Source: Streptomyces sp. HNM0575 (GTDB lineage: Bacteria > Actinomycetota > Actinomycetes > Streptomycetales > Streptomycetaceae). From it: 64,000 nt of DNA. Every line of letters starts with the position of its first letter. Positions within the stretch are counted from its first letter, which is position 1. Both the position numbers and the translations under genes were made by a program. The stretch is from NCBI RefSeq assembly GCF_012726265.1, contig NZ_JAASAG010000017.1, forward strand, positions 1 to 64,000, in the 5' to 3' direction. A model generated the notes under the pieces. It was not told the origin of the DNA and did no database searches. It saw only the letters and a list, made by a program, of their open reading frames with translations. This document shows positions 32,253-40,413 of the stretch, in pieces.

Positions 32253-34097
32253 ATGGACGGTCGGACGCACAAGGACGCCCGGACGCCGGTCATCGGCGTG
32301 CTGGGACTGGGCTCGCTGGGGGAGGGGATCGTACGTGCCGTCCTCGCCGGCGGCTCCGGAACCGAAGTGGTAGCCGTCGACCAGGACGCCGGCGCAGTGG
32401 ACCGGGTGCGCGGGAGCCTGCCGGCCTCCGGCCTCGGCCACGGTTCCGGGCTGAGTTTCGGCACCGAGCCTGCGGACCTCAAGCGGGCTGACCTCGTCAT
32501 CGAGGCCGGCCCGGAGGAGCCCGCCGCCAAGGAGGCCGCGCTGCGCGCCGTCGACGCGGTGTGCCCGCCTGCGACCGTCGTCGTAACGGCCGCTGCCACC
32601 CTGCCCGTTGGAGAGCTCGCCGCGCTGTCCGGGCGGCCCGAGCGGATGCTGGCCGTGCGGTGCTGCGTGCCTCCTCCGTACGGCACGAAGGCCGAACTGA
32701 CGGCGACCGCGGAGACCTCTCCGTACGCCCTGGAGCTGGCGCGCAGAGTCCTCGGCGAAGCCGGATGCCAGGTCGTGACCCTGGCGGACGGGACCGGGCG
32801 GGCCGCGGCCGAACTCGTCTACGGCTACCTCAACCGGGCCGTCGCCATGGTGGAGGACGGCTACGCCTCCGCCGAGGACGTCGACACCGCGATGCGTCTC
32901 GGCTGCGGACTGCCCTACGGACCGTTCCAGCTGCTCGACGCCATCGGCCTCGACACCGTCCGCGACACCCTGCGCACCCTTCAGGACCGCACCGGCGACA
33001 GCTCGTTCGCGCCCGCCTCCCTCCTGGAACGGCTCGTCGCACAGGGCAGCGTCGGACGAAGGACGGGTGCCGGCTTCCACCGATGGGACGCCGACGGCGA
33101 ATCCGTGCCGAGTGCGCCGCGGCGGCCCGCGGCCCCGCACGGTGAAGCGCACGAGGGTCTTTCGGAGAGCGCGGATCCGCGGGAATACGGCAAGCCGCGG
33201 AAGAACGGCGCGCTGCCGCCGCGGCCCGCCCTCACCTCCGTCGGCATCGTCGGCTCCGGCACCATGGCCCGCGGCATCGCCGAGGCCGTCGCACGCGCCG
33301 GCCTGCCCGTCACGCTCGTGGCCCGCGACGAGGCCAGGGCGAGCGCGGCGTTCGACGCCGTCGACCGGTCCCTCGCCCGTGCCGAGCGGCGCGGCCGGAT
33401 CAGCGAGTGCGAACGGCTCGCCTTCCTGAGCTGCGTCAGGGCGACCCACGACCACACCGAACTGACCGACGCCGACCTGCTGATCGAGGCCGTCGCCGAG
33501 GACACCCACGTCAAGCACGCCGTGCTGCGCGGCATGGACACCGTGGCGAAGCCCGGCGCGGTCCTCGCCACCGTCACCTCCAGCCTGTCCGTGACCGGAT
33601 GCGCACACGCCACGAGCCGCCCCTCCCAGGTAGTGGGCCTGCACTTCTTCAACCCGGCGCCGGTGATGCGGCTGGTGGAGGTCGTACGCCACGACGACAC
33701 CGACCCCGAAGTGCTCGCCGCGGTGCACGCCCTGACTCGCGAGCTGGACAAGAGCGCGGTGGAGTGCACCGACAGCGCGGGGTTCGTCGTCAACGCCCTG
33801 CTCTTCCCGTTCCTCAACCAGGCGATAACGACGCTGGAGCGCACCGGGCTGACCGCCGGTGGCCTCGACGAAGCCGTCACGACCGCCTTCGGCCACCCGA
33901 TGGGCCCGTTCGCGCTGCTGGACACCGTGGGGCTCGACGTGTCGCTGGCGATCCTGCGAAGGCTCCACGAGTCCGCGCCGGAACCGTGGACCGCCCCGGC
34001 CGCCCGGCTGGAGGGACTCGTCGCGGACGGACACCTCGGCCGCAAGACCGGCAGCGGCTTCACCACGCAGGCAGCTCCCGCGAAGGCCGCCGTGTGA
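32253..34097 (+). CDS. Tandem-domain 3-hydroxyacyl-CoA dehydrogenase
   Basis: A 614-residue NAD(P)-dependent 3-hydroxyacyl-CoA dehydrogenase made of two homologous halves. Known single-copy enzymes are about 290 residues. Half 1 has the Rossmann motif GLGSLG (18-23); half 2 has GSGTMA from about residue 331. Half 2 keeps the catalytic signature GLHFFNPAPVMRLVEV, with H464 and E476, and the conserved Asn N514 in GFVVNALLFPFLNQ. In half 1 the same positions read AVRCCVPPPYGTKAEL, with Arg136 for His, and Ala186 for Asn, so half 1 looks catalytically dead. The likely reaction is acetoacetyl-CoA to 3-hydroxybutyryl-CoA, feeding crotonyl-CoA to the carboxylase/reductase at 40482. It is followed in the same direction by the thioesterase and dehydratase genes. 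A role in ethylmalonyl-CoA supply is inferred from context; a general fatty-acid oxidation role is the alternative. Confidence 0.88.
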   Translation: MDGRTHKDARTPVIGVLGLGSLGEGIVRAVLAGGSGTEVVAVDQDAGAVDRVRGSLPASGLGHGSGLSFGTEPADLKRADLVIEAGPEEPAAKEAALRAVDAVCPPATVVVTAAATLPVGELAALSGRPERMLAVRCCVPPPYGTKAELTATAETSPYALELARRVLGEAGCQVVTLADGTGRAAAELVYGYLNRAVAMVEDGYASAEDVDTAMRLGCGLPYGPFQLLDAIGLDTVRDTLRTLQDRTGDSSFAPASLLERLVAQGSVGRRTGAGFHRWDADGESVPSAPRRPAAPHGEAHEGLSESADPREYGKPRKNGALPPRPALTSVGIVGSGTMARGIAEAVARAGLPVTLVARDEARASAAFDAVDRSLARAERRGRISECERLAFLSCVRATHDHTELTDADLLIEAVAEDTHVKHAVLRGMDTVAKPGAVLATVTSSLSVTGCAHATSRPSQVVGLHFFNPAPVMRLVEVVRHDDTDPEVLAAVHALTRELDKSAVECTDSAGFVVNALLFPFLNQAITTLERTGLTAGGLDEAVTTAFGHPMGPFALLDTVGLDVSLAILRRLHESAPEPWTAPAARLEGLVADGHLGRKTGSGFTTQAAPAKAAV

Positions 34098-34109
34098 ACG
34101 CGGCGCCGC

Positions 34110-34149
34110 CGCCCGCACCGGCCCGGCCCTCGCCCGCACCGGCCCGGCC
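34110..34149 (+). repeat. Imperfect tandem repeat, 2 copies of a 19-bp unit
   Basis: The 19-bp unit CGCCCGCACCGGCCCGGCC occurs at 34110-34128 and again at 34131-34149, starting 12 bases after the dehydrogenase stop. It looks like slippage-type G+C-rich spacer DNA. No function is evident. Confidence 0.7.
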
Positions 34150-34224
34150 GCCGCCCTGAGCGCCGCCCGTGGCGCAAGGCCGCCCCGGGCCGCACGCCCG
34201 CGGGCGGAAACCGGGCGACGAGGT

Positions 34225-34240
34225 CTAGGGACTTCATCAA
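34225..34240 (+). promoter_or_regulatory. Candidate PAS-LuxR (PimM-type) operator before the thioesterase gene
   Basis: CTAGGGACTTCATCAA matches 12 of 16 positions of CTVGGGAWWTCCCBAG, with the left half CTAGGGA perfect. It lies 52 bases before the thioesterase start. This suggests a promoter for the thioesterase and dehydratase genes under a PimM/NysRIV/AmphRIV-type activator. No such regulator gene is in the window. Confidence 0.5.
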
Positions 34241-34292
34241 GTGGGCCGTTGCTTCAATGAACCCGGCCGACCTGGAAAGGACACGCGACCCC

Positions 34293-35123
34293 ATGGCCAA
34301 GACCACGACGGACACCCCCCACGGAGCCCCCTCGAGCGCCGCGCCCGCCGGAGGCGACGCCGCGACGGACACCGACACCGGACTGTGGCTCAGGCGATTC
34401 CGGCAGTCGGCCCCGGACGCGCCCCGCCTGGTGTGCTTCCCGCACGCCGGGGGCGCGGCGACCTGGTTCATGCCCGTGGCGGAGGCCATGGCACCGCGTG
34501 CGGACGTCCTCGCCGTCCAGTACCCGGGGCGGCAGGACCGCCGCTCCGAGCCGCCCGTCGACGACGTACTGGTGCTCGCCGCCCGCATCACCCGCGTACT
34601 GACGGAGCTGGAGGACCGGCCCACGCTGTTCTTCGGGCACAGCATGGGAGCCGTCGTCGCGTTCGAGGTGGCGCGCGCCCTCGCGGCCCGCGGAAAGCGC
34701 GGGCCGGAGCACCTGTACGCGTCGGGGCGGCGCGCCCCGCACAGCTACCGCGACGACCGGGTACACGAACGGGACGACGAGGGCGTGCTGGAGGAGGTGC
34801 GCTCGCTCGACGGCACCGACTCCCGGCTCCTGCACGACGACGAGGTGGTGCGGATGGTGCTCCCCGCCATCCGCGCCGACTACCGGGCGGTCGAGACCTA
34901 CCGCTGCCCGCCCGGAGAGCCCCTGGAATGCCCCGTCACGGTGCTCACCGGCGACGACGATCCCAAGACCACCATCGAAGAGGCGGAGGCATGGCGGGAG
35001 TGGACCACCGGCGGGTTCCGCATGGAGGTCTTCCGCGGCGGCCACTTCTACCTCACGGAGCACCAGGCCGGCGTTCTGCGCATCGTCGGTGAGGGACTCG
35101 ACGGCCTCGACAGGGCCTCGTGA
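34293..35123 (+). CDS. Type II thioesterase (PKS editing)
   Basis: A 276-residue alpha/beta hydrolase of the type II thioesterase family, which hydrolyses aberrant acyl groups from ACPs. The nucleophile elbow is GHSMG with S117, the acid lies in the LTGDDDP segment, and the catalytic His is H251 in GGHFYL. The N-terminal core CFPHAGGAATWF and QYPGRQDR are family hallmarks. The ATG at 34293 is preferred over 34257 because GGAAAGGA lies just upstream of it, while 34257 has no recognisable ribosome site; the residues between them add nothing to the fold. It sits between the dehydrogenase and the GDP-mannose dehydratase. Polyene clusters usually carry one such gene (NysE, AmphE, PimI are precedents). 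Confidence 0.93.
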   Translation: MAKTTTDTPHGAPSSAAPAGGDAATDTDTGLWLRRFRQSAPDAPRLVCFPHAGGAATWFMPVAEAMAPRADVLAVQYPGRQDRRSEPPVDDVLVLAARITRVLTELEDRPTLFFGHSMGAVVAFEVARALAARGKRGPEHLYASGRRAPHSYRDDRVHERDDEGVLEEVRSLDGTDSRLLHDDEVVRMVLPAIRADYRAVETYRCPPGEPLECPVTVLTGDDDPKTTIEEAEAWREWTTGGFRMEVFRGGHFYLTEHQAGVLRIVGEGLDGLDRAS

Positions 35124-35180
35124 CCGTACGACGCGGGGCTGCGCCCCCGGGCCGTCCGCGGTGAAGAGAGGAAACAGGCA

Positions 35181-36215
35181 ATGACCAGGCGCGCACTGAT
35201 CACCGGAATCACCGGACAGGACGGCTCCTACCTCGCCGAGCACCTGCTCTCGCAGGGCTACCAGGTGTGGGGGCTCATCCGCGGCCAGGCCAACCCCCGC
35301 AAGTCGCGGGTGGCCAGGATGATGTCCGAGCTGTCCTTCGTGGACGGCGACCTGATGGACCAGGCGAGCCTGGTCTCCGCCGTGGAGACGGTGCAGCCCG
35401 ACGAGGTCTACAACCTGGGCGCCATCTCCTTCGTCCCCATGTCCTGGCAGCAGGCCGAACTCGTCACCGAGATCAACGCGATGGGCGTACTGCGGACGCT
35501 GGAGGCGATACGCATCGTCAGCGGCCACAACGGCTCCCGCCACGCCGGCTCCAGCGGGCAGATCCGCTTCTACCAGGCGTCGTCCTCGGAGATGTTCGGC
35601 AAGGCCGCCGAGACCCCGCAGAACGAGAACACCACGTTCCACCCGCGAAGCCCCTACGGCGTCGCCAAGGCCTACGGGCACTTCATCACCCGCAACTACC
35701 GCGAGTCGTTCGGGATGTACGCCGTGTCCGGCATCCTCTTCAACCACGAATCGCCCCGCCGCGGCGCGGAGTTCGTCACCCGCAAGATCTCCCTCGGCGC
35801 CGCCCGCATCAAGCTCGGCGTGCAGGAGAAGCTGCACCTGGGAAACCTCGACGCCGTGCGCGACTGGGGCTTCGCCGGGGACTACGTGCGCGCCATGCAC
35901 CTGATGCTCCAGCGTGAGGAGCCCGGCGACTACGTGGTGGGCACCGGGGCGATGCACTCCGTGCGCGACGCGGTGCGCATCGCCTTCGACCACGTGGGGC
36001 TGGACTGGCAGGACCACGTGGTCATCGACCCCGAGCTGGTGCGGCCGGCCGAGGTCGAGATCCTCTGCGCCGACTCCTCACGGACCCGTGCCGAACTGGG
36101 CTGGGAACCGACCATGGACTTCCCGGAGTTGATGCGGACGATGGCGGAGTCCGACCTCGAACACGTCGCCCGCGAGCAGCAGTACGCCGACCTGCTGCTC
36201 GCCGGTGTCTGGTGA
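35181..36215 (+). CDS. gmd: GDP-mannose 4,6-dehydratase (mycosamine pathway)
   Basis: A 344-residue short-chain dehydrogenase/reductase that converts GDP-mannose to GDP-4-keto-6-deoxymannose, the first committed step towards GDP-mycosamine. The cofactor motif is TGITGQDG (8-15). The catalytic pair is Y159 and K163 in SPYGVAKAYGH, and NHESPRRG is a family signature near the substrate site. The start at 35181 follows AGAGAGGAA, and the gene lies 57 bases after the thioesterase. In polyene clusters its counterparts are NysDIII and AmphDIII, next to the ABC pair, as here. The aminotransferase and glycosyltransferase needed to finish and attach mycosamine are not in the window. A primary-metabolism role is possible but unlikely in this position. 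Confidence 0.93.
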   Translation: MTRRALITGITGQDGSYLAEHLLSQGYQVWGLIRGQANPRKSRVARMMSELSFVDGDLMDQASLVSAVETVQPDEVYNLGAISFVPMSWQQAELVTEINAMGVLRTLEAIRIVSGHNGSRHAGSSGQIRFYQASSSEMFGKAAETPQNENTTFHPRSPYGVAKAYGHFITRNYRESFGMYAVSGILFNHESPRRGAEFVTRKISLGAARIKLGVQEKLHLGNLDAVRDWGFAGDYVRAMHLMLQREEPGDYVVGTGAMHSVRDAVRIAFDHVGLDWQDHVVIDPELVRPAEVEILCADSSRTRAELGWEPTMDFPELMRTMAESDLEHVAREQQYADLLLAGVW

Positions 36216-36248
36216 CGCCGCCGCGTTCCTGACGAACACGGCACCGGG

Positions 36249-36271
36249 GCTCCCGCTCCGTACCCGGGAGC
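36249..36271. terminator. Hairpin between convergent dehydratase and ABC genes
   Basis: A 7-bp perfect stem GCTCCCG / CGGGAGC with a 9-base loop lies in the 127-bp space between convergent genes. It is placed to work as a bidirectional terminator. No U-tract is present. Confidence 0.45.
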
Positions 36272-36281
36272 GCCCGGCGCT

Positions 36282-36315
36282 CCACGCAGACCGGGCACCC
36301 ACGCAGACCGGGCAC
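36282..36315 (+). repeat. Perfect tandem duplication of a 17-bp unit
   Basis: CCACGCAGACCGGGCAC occurs twice head to tail (36282-36298 and 36299-36315) between the convergent dehydratase and ABC genes. It lies next to the hairpin at 36249 and just beyond the ABC stop codon. Confidence 0.85.
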
Positions 36316-36342
36316 AAAGGCGGATCAGCCGTAACCCGCAGG

Positions 36343-38526
36343 TCAGTTGTTGCCCGGCAGCCACACGGAGAAGTCCAGCTCGTCCAACTCGTCCAGGTCA
36401 TCCGGCTGGTGCTGCCCGTCCGGCGCGGAGCGCGCCGCAGGGATCGCGGCCCGCCCCTCGGACCCGCCCCCGTCACCGGAGGGCGCCGGCAGCGTCCCTT
36501 CAGCGTCCGGCTCGGCGTCGTCCGCGCCCGCCTCCGCCTCCGTGCCGGCGTCGTCGGCCGTCCCGGTGCCGGAACCGGAGTCCGCGCCCGCGTACAGCTG
36601 CGCGTACCTGCCGCCGGCCGCCAGCAGTTCCGTGTGGTTGCCGCTCTCGACGACCTGCCCGGAGTCCATCACCACGATCAGATCGGCGTCGCGGATGGTG
36701 GAGAGACGGTGCGCGATGACGAAACTCGTCCGGTCGGCCCGCAGCGAGTTCATCGCCTGGTGGATCGCCGCCTCGGTGCGGGAGTCCACCGAGCTGGTGG
36801 CCTCGTCCAGCATCAGGATCGCCGGATCGGACAGGAACGCCCTCGCGAGGGTGATGAGTTGCTTCTCGCCCGCGCTGACGGCGGTCGCGTCGTCGTCGAG
36901 CACCGTCTCGTACCCGTCGGGCATGGCCCGCACGAACCGGTCCACGCACGTGGCGCGTGCGGCGGCCTCGACCTGCTCACGTGTGGCGTCCGGGCGTCCG
37001 TAGGCGATGTTCTCCGCGATGGTCCCGCCGAAGAGCCACGTGTCCTGCGGCACCAGGCCGATGCCGGCGCGCAGCTCCTCGCGGTGCATCGACATGATGT
37101 CCTGCCCGTCGAGGAGGATGCGGCCTCCGTCGATGTCGTAGAAGCGGGTCAGCAGATTGCCCAGGGTGGTCTTGCCGGCGCCCGTCTTCCCGACGACGGC
37201 GATCAGCTGCCCCGGTTCCGCCGTCAGCGACAGCTTCTCGATGAGCGGGGTGTCCGGAAGGTAGCGGAAGGAGACGTTCTCGAACTCCACGCGCCCTTCG
37301 ACCTCCCGGGGCTCGGGTGAGCGTTCCGCGTCGGGCGGCTGCTCCTCCGTCTCCAGCAGGTCGAAGACCCGCTCCATGGACGCCAGCCCCGACTGGAGCT
37401 GCCCCGAGAAGCTCGCCATGTCGATCAGGGGCCTGCTGAACATGCCCGAGTACTGGATGAACGCCTGCACGTCGCCGATGGACACCGCGCCGGAGGCCAC
37501 GCGCAGCGCCCCGACCATCGCCACCAGCACATAGTTGAGGTCGGTGATGAACCGCGTGGTGGGCCCGATCAGCCCGGACGTGGCCTGGGCGCGCGAAGCG
37601 GCCGTGTACAGCTCCTCGTTGTGCTCGTCGAAGACCTTCTCGGCCAGGTCGCGCCGGCCGAAGCCGGTGACGACCGCGTGGCCGGTGTACATCTCCTCGA
37701 CGTGGCTGTTGAGGGTCTCCGTCACCTGCCACTGCTCGCCGAAGCGGGGCTGGGCGCGCCGCCCGATCCAGATCGCCAGGGCCACCGACACCGGCACGTT
37801 CACCAGGACGATCAGCGCCAGCTCCCAGGAGATGACGAGCATCATCACCACGACGCCCGCCACCGACAGCACCGAGTTGATCATTTGCCCGAGGACCTGC
37901 TGCAAGGTGAGCTGGAGGTTGTCCACGTCGTTGGTGACGCGGCTGAGGACCTCGCCCTTGGAGTGGCCGTCGAAGTAACTCACCGGCAGCCGCGTCAGTT
38001 TGCTCTCCACCTGCTCGCGCAGGTCGCGCACGGTCCGCTGGACGACGAGCGTCACCATCCGCCCCTGCACGAGCATGCACGCCGACCCCACCAGGTACAG
38101 GCCGAGGATCAGCAGCAGCACCAGGCCGAGCCGGTGGAAGTCGATGCCCTGACCGGGAACGACGTCGACGGTGCTCAGCACGTCCGCGAGGGTGTCCTTG
38201 TCCTGCTCCCTCAGCCGCTCGATGACGTCGTTCTTGTCGGCGTTCGCCGGGAGGTCCTTGCTGACGAGCCCGGCGAAGATCAGGTCCGTGGCGTAGCCGA
38301 GGAGCCCCGGGCCGAGCAGGTTCAGGAAGACGGAGCCGATGCCGAGCACCGCCATGATGACGAGGCTGCGCTTCTGCGGCCGCAGCCGCTCGGCCAGGCG
38401 CCGCACGAGGCCGTGCTCCTCGGGGCGTGCGGAGAGGCCGTACCGGTCGCGCCACTTCTCCTTGGGGCGCCGGTGCCTGCCCGTGCCCTCCCACTGGAAG
38501 ACCGGCGACGAGAACCAGTCAAGCAT
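36343..38526 (-). CDS. ABC exporter half-transporter, second subunit (consensus NBD)
   Basis: A 727-residue fused membrane and ATPase half-transporter (type IV/ABCB-like). A cytosolic N-terminus of about 60 residues leads into the membrane domain, with hydrophobic helices such as the one around VIMAVLGIGSVFLNLLGPGL. The NBD has Walker A GKTGAGKTT (K452), signature VSAGEKQ, and Walker B ILMLDEATSS with catalytic E575. The C-terminal 80 or so residues are Asp/Glu/Gly/Ala-rich. A longer reading from 38640 is possible. The ATG at 38526 is chosen because it overlaps the partner's stop codon by 8 bases, a typical coupling arrangement. It matches the NysG/NysH, AmphG/AmphH pairs linked to polyene export. 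Substrate is inferred from context. Confidence 0.92.
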   Translation of the reverse strand: MLDWFSSPVFQWEGTGRHRRPKEKWRDRYGLSARPEEHGLVRRLAERLRPQKRSLVIMAVLGIGSVFLNLLGPGLLGYATDLIFAGLVSKDLPANADKNDVIERLREQDKDTLADVLSTVDVVPGQGIDFHRLGLVLLLILGLYLVGSACMLVQGRMVTLVVQRTVRDLREQVESKLTRLPVSYFDGHSKGEVLSRVTNDVDNLQLTLQQVLGQMINSVLSVAGVVVMMLVISWELALIVLVNVPVSVALAIWIGRRAQPRFGEQWQVTETLNSHVEEMYTGHAVVTGFGRRDLAEKVFDEHNEELYTAASRAQATSGLIGPTTRFITDLNYVLVAMVGALRVASGAVSIGDVQAFIQYSGMFSRPLIDMASFSGQLQSGLASMERVFDLLETEEQPPDAERSPEPREVEGRVEFENVSFRYLPDTPLIEKLSLTAEPGQLIAVVGKTGAGKTTLGNLLTRFYDIDGGRILLDGQDIMSMHREELRAGIGLVPQDTWLFGGTIAENIAYGRPDATREQVEAAARATCVDRFVRAMPDGYETVLDDDATAVSAGEKQLITLARAFLSDPAILMLDEATSSVDSRTEAAIHQAMNSLRADRTSFVIAHRLSTIRDADLIVVMDSGQVVESGNHTELLAAGGRYAQLYAGADSGSGTGTADDAGTEAEAGADDAEPDAEGTLPAPSGDGGGSEGRAAIPAARSAPDGQHQPDDLDELDELDFSVWLPGNN

Positions 38527-40270
38527 CGGCGAGCGCACCGGTGACCTCCTGAACCGTCGACTGTGACGCCGCCATCTCCCGGTAGGCGCGGCTGTCGTGC
38601 AGAAGCTCCTCGTGGGTTCCGTCGCCGACGACGCGGCCACCGTCGAGCACCACGATGCGGTCGGCCCCCTGCACGGACCCGATGCGCTGGGTGACCAGCA
38701 GCACCGTCGCCGCCGCGGTCTCCTCCTCCAGGGCGGCCCGCAGGGCCGACTCGGTGCCCTGGTCGAGCGCGGAGAAGCAGTCGTCCAGGAGGTAGATCAG
38801 CGGGTGGCCCAGCACCGCGCGGGCGATGGCCAGCCGCTGCCGCTGACCCCCGGAGATGTTCGAACCGCCCTGCGAGATGCGCGAGTCGAGGCCGTTCTGC
38901 ATGCGCTCCACGAACTCGGTGGCCTGCGCGACGTCCAGGGCGTGCCACAACTCCTCGTCGCCGGCCTCCGGATTGCCGTACCGCAGGTTGCTGGCGACGG
39001 TGCCGGCGAATAGGTACGGCCGCTGCGGTACGAACCCGACGCTGTCGGCGAGGATGTCGGGGTCCATGTCCCGTACGTCGACGCCGGAGACGAACACGGC
39101 GCCGTCCGTCACGTCGTTCAGCCGCAGCACCAGGCTCAGCAGTGTCGTCTTGCCGCTGCCTGTGCCGCCGAGCACCGCGATCGTCTCCCCGGGGCCGGCC
39201 TTGAGGCTCACGTCCTGGAGCACCGGCGCCTGCGCGCCCGGATAGCCGAACGTGGCGCGGCGCACGTCGAGATGGCCGGTCGTCACCCACGGGTCGACGG
39301 GCGTCTCGGGCACCGGCACGCTCGTCGGGGTGTTGAGGACCTCCTCGATGCGGACGGCCGAGGCCCGGGCTCGGGGCGCCTCCGTGAAGACGAACGACAC
39401 CACGATGATCGCGACGATGATGAGGGTCAGGTAGCCCAGCACCGCGTTGAGCGCGCCGAGGCGGAGAGCGCCGTCGTTGATGCGCAGACCGGCGAACCAC
39501 ACCAGCGCCACCGTAAGGACGTTCATGAACACCATGAGCGTCACCGGGATCGTCGCCATGATGCGGCCCACGCGCAGCGATACGCCGAAGAGTTCGTCGT
39601 TGGCCTTGCCGAACCGTTCGCGTTCGTGTCCGTCGCGTACGAACGCGCGGATCACCCGCACTCCGCTGATCTGCTCGCGCAGCAGCCGCGCCATGGTGTC
39701 CACGCACCGCTGCATCAGCGCGTACGGGGGGCCCAGGCGGCGCAGCAGCACGGACAGGCAGATCCCGATCACCGCCACCAGGCCGATCAGCAGCAGCCCC
39801 AGACCCGTGTCCTGGTAGAGGCCCAGCAGCAGGCCGCCCGCGCACATGATGACCGCCGAGACCGCGACGTCCATCAGCGTCAGCGTCAGGCGCTGGATCT
39901 GCACCACGTCGTTGACGGTCCGTGTGCTGAGGGACGACGTGCCGAATCTGGTCGTCTCACCCGAGGACAGCCGCATCACGTGGCGGAAGACTCTGGAGCG
40001 CAGATCGCGGCCCAGCGCCGCCGTGATGCGCGAGGACAGCACGGCCGCGATGCCCGCGGTGACGATCTGAGTGACCGCCAGCGCCAGCATGACGATGCCG
40101 GTGTCGACGATGTAGTCCGCGTCGCCCTTCACCACGCCGTCGTCGATCACGGCCGCGTTGAGGGTGGGGAGCATCAACGTGGCGACGGTCTGGACGAGTT
40201 GCAGCACCAGCAGGAGCACGGTCCTCCAGCGGTACGGCCGCAGGCAGGCACACAGCAGTCTGATCAGCAC
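38519..40270 (-). CDS. ABC exporter half-transporter, first subunit (degenerate NBD)
   Basis: A 583-residue half-transporter with an N-terminal membrane domain (first helix near TVLLLVLQLVQTVATLMLP) and a C-terminal ATPase. Walker A is GGTGSGKTT (K374), the signature is ISGGQRQRLAIARA, and Walker B reads YLLDDCFSALD. Asp497 takes the place of the usual catalytic Glu. This is the pattern of the degenerate site in heterodimeric exporters, so it should pair with the 36343-38526 product, whose Walker B is normal. The start is GTG at 40270, preceded by CGGAG. It is the first gene of a two-gene minus-strand operon reading away from ccr, and is probably controlled by the shared divergent region. The likely role is efflux of the polyene. 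Confidence 0.92.
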   Translation of the reverse strand: MLIRLLCACLRPYRWRTVLLLVLQLVQTVATLMLPTLNAAVIDDGVVKGDADYIVDTGIVMLALAVTQIVTAGIAAVLSSRITAALGRDLRSRVFRHVMRLSSGETTRFGTSSLSTRTVNDVVQIQRLTLTLMDVAVSAVIMCAGGLLLGLYQDTGLGLLLIGLVAVIGICLSVLLRRLGPPYALMQRCVDTMARLLREQISGVRVIRAFVRDGHERERFGKANDELFGVSLRVGRIMATIPVTLMVFMNVLTVALVWFAGLRINDGALRLGALNAVLGYLTLIIVAIIVVSFVFTEAPRARASAVRIEEVLNTPTSVPVPETPVDPWVTTGHLDVRRATFGYPGAQAPVLQDVSLKAGPGETIAVLGGTGSGKTTLLSLVLRLNDVTDGAVFVSGVDVRDMDPDILADSVGFVPQRPYLFAGTVASNLRYGNPEAGDEELWHALDVAQATEFVERMQNGLDSRISQGGSNISGGQRQRLAIARAVLGHPLIYLLDDCFSALDQGTESALRAALEEETAAATVLLVTQRIGSVQGADRIVVLDGGRVVGDGTHEELLHDSRAYREMAASQSTVQEVTGALADA

Positions 40271-40324
40271 TCGGCACTCCGGTCACGACGGCGGCACTCC
40301 ACTCACAGTCGACCGCGTCGCGAA

Positions 40325-40340
40325 CTCCAAGAATCCCTAG
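40325..40340 (+). promoter_or_regulatory. Candidate PAS-LuxR operator, ABC-ccr region, site 1
   Basis: CTCCAAGAATCCCTAG matches 12 of 16 positions of CTVGGGAWWTCCCBAG. The right half AATCCCTAG is perfect and the left half is degenerate. It lies 55 bases from the ABC start, so it could serve the minus-strand promoter. Confidence 0.55.
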
Positions 40341-40397
40341 ACTTCTGCGTTTTCCGAGCCGCGTGCACCGCCGACCGGCGTTCCGCCCGCCCGAAGT

Positions 40398-40413
40398 CTC
40401 GAAGATTCCCTAG
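40398..40413 (+). promoter_or_regulatory. Candidate PAS-LuxR operator, ABC-ccr region, site 2
   Basis: CTCGAAGATTCCCTAG matches 13 of 16 positions of the PimM consensus, with the right half ATTCCCTAG perfect. Its centre is 73 bp from that of site 1, close to seven helical turns, and it has the same orientation. It ends 68 bases before the ccr ATG. Confidence 0.6.

Noticed and set aside
32181..34139. Minus-strand 652-codon frame opposite the dehydrogenase
   Set aside because: It has low-complexity composition and no recognisable fold, and it is fully explained by the plus-strand dehydrogenase with its strong ribosome site and intact motifs.
34257..34292. Earlier ATG for the thioesterase at 34257
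   Set aside because: No ribosome site lies before it, and it would bring the start very close to the candidate operator. The ATG at 34293 has GGAAAGGA upstream.
36205..37320. Plus-strand frame opposite the ABC genes
   Set aside because: It is a shadow of the minus-strand exporter, whose Walker and signature motifs are unambiguous.
36343..38640. Longer start at 38640 for the second ABC subunit
   Set aside because: The extra N-terminal residues overlap the partner's coding region far more than usual and look non-natural. The ATG at 38526 overlaps the stop by only 8 bases.
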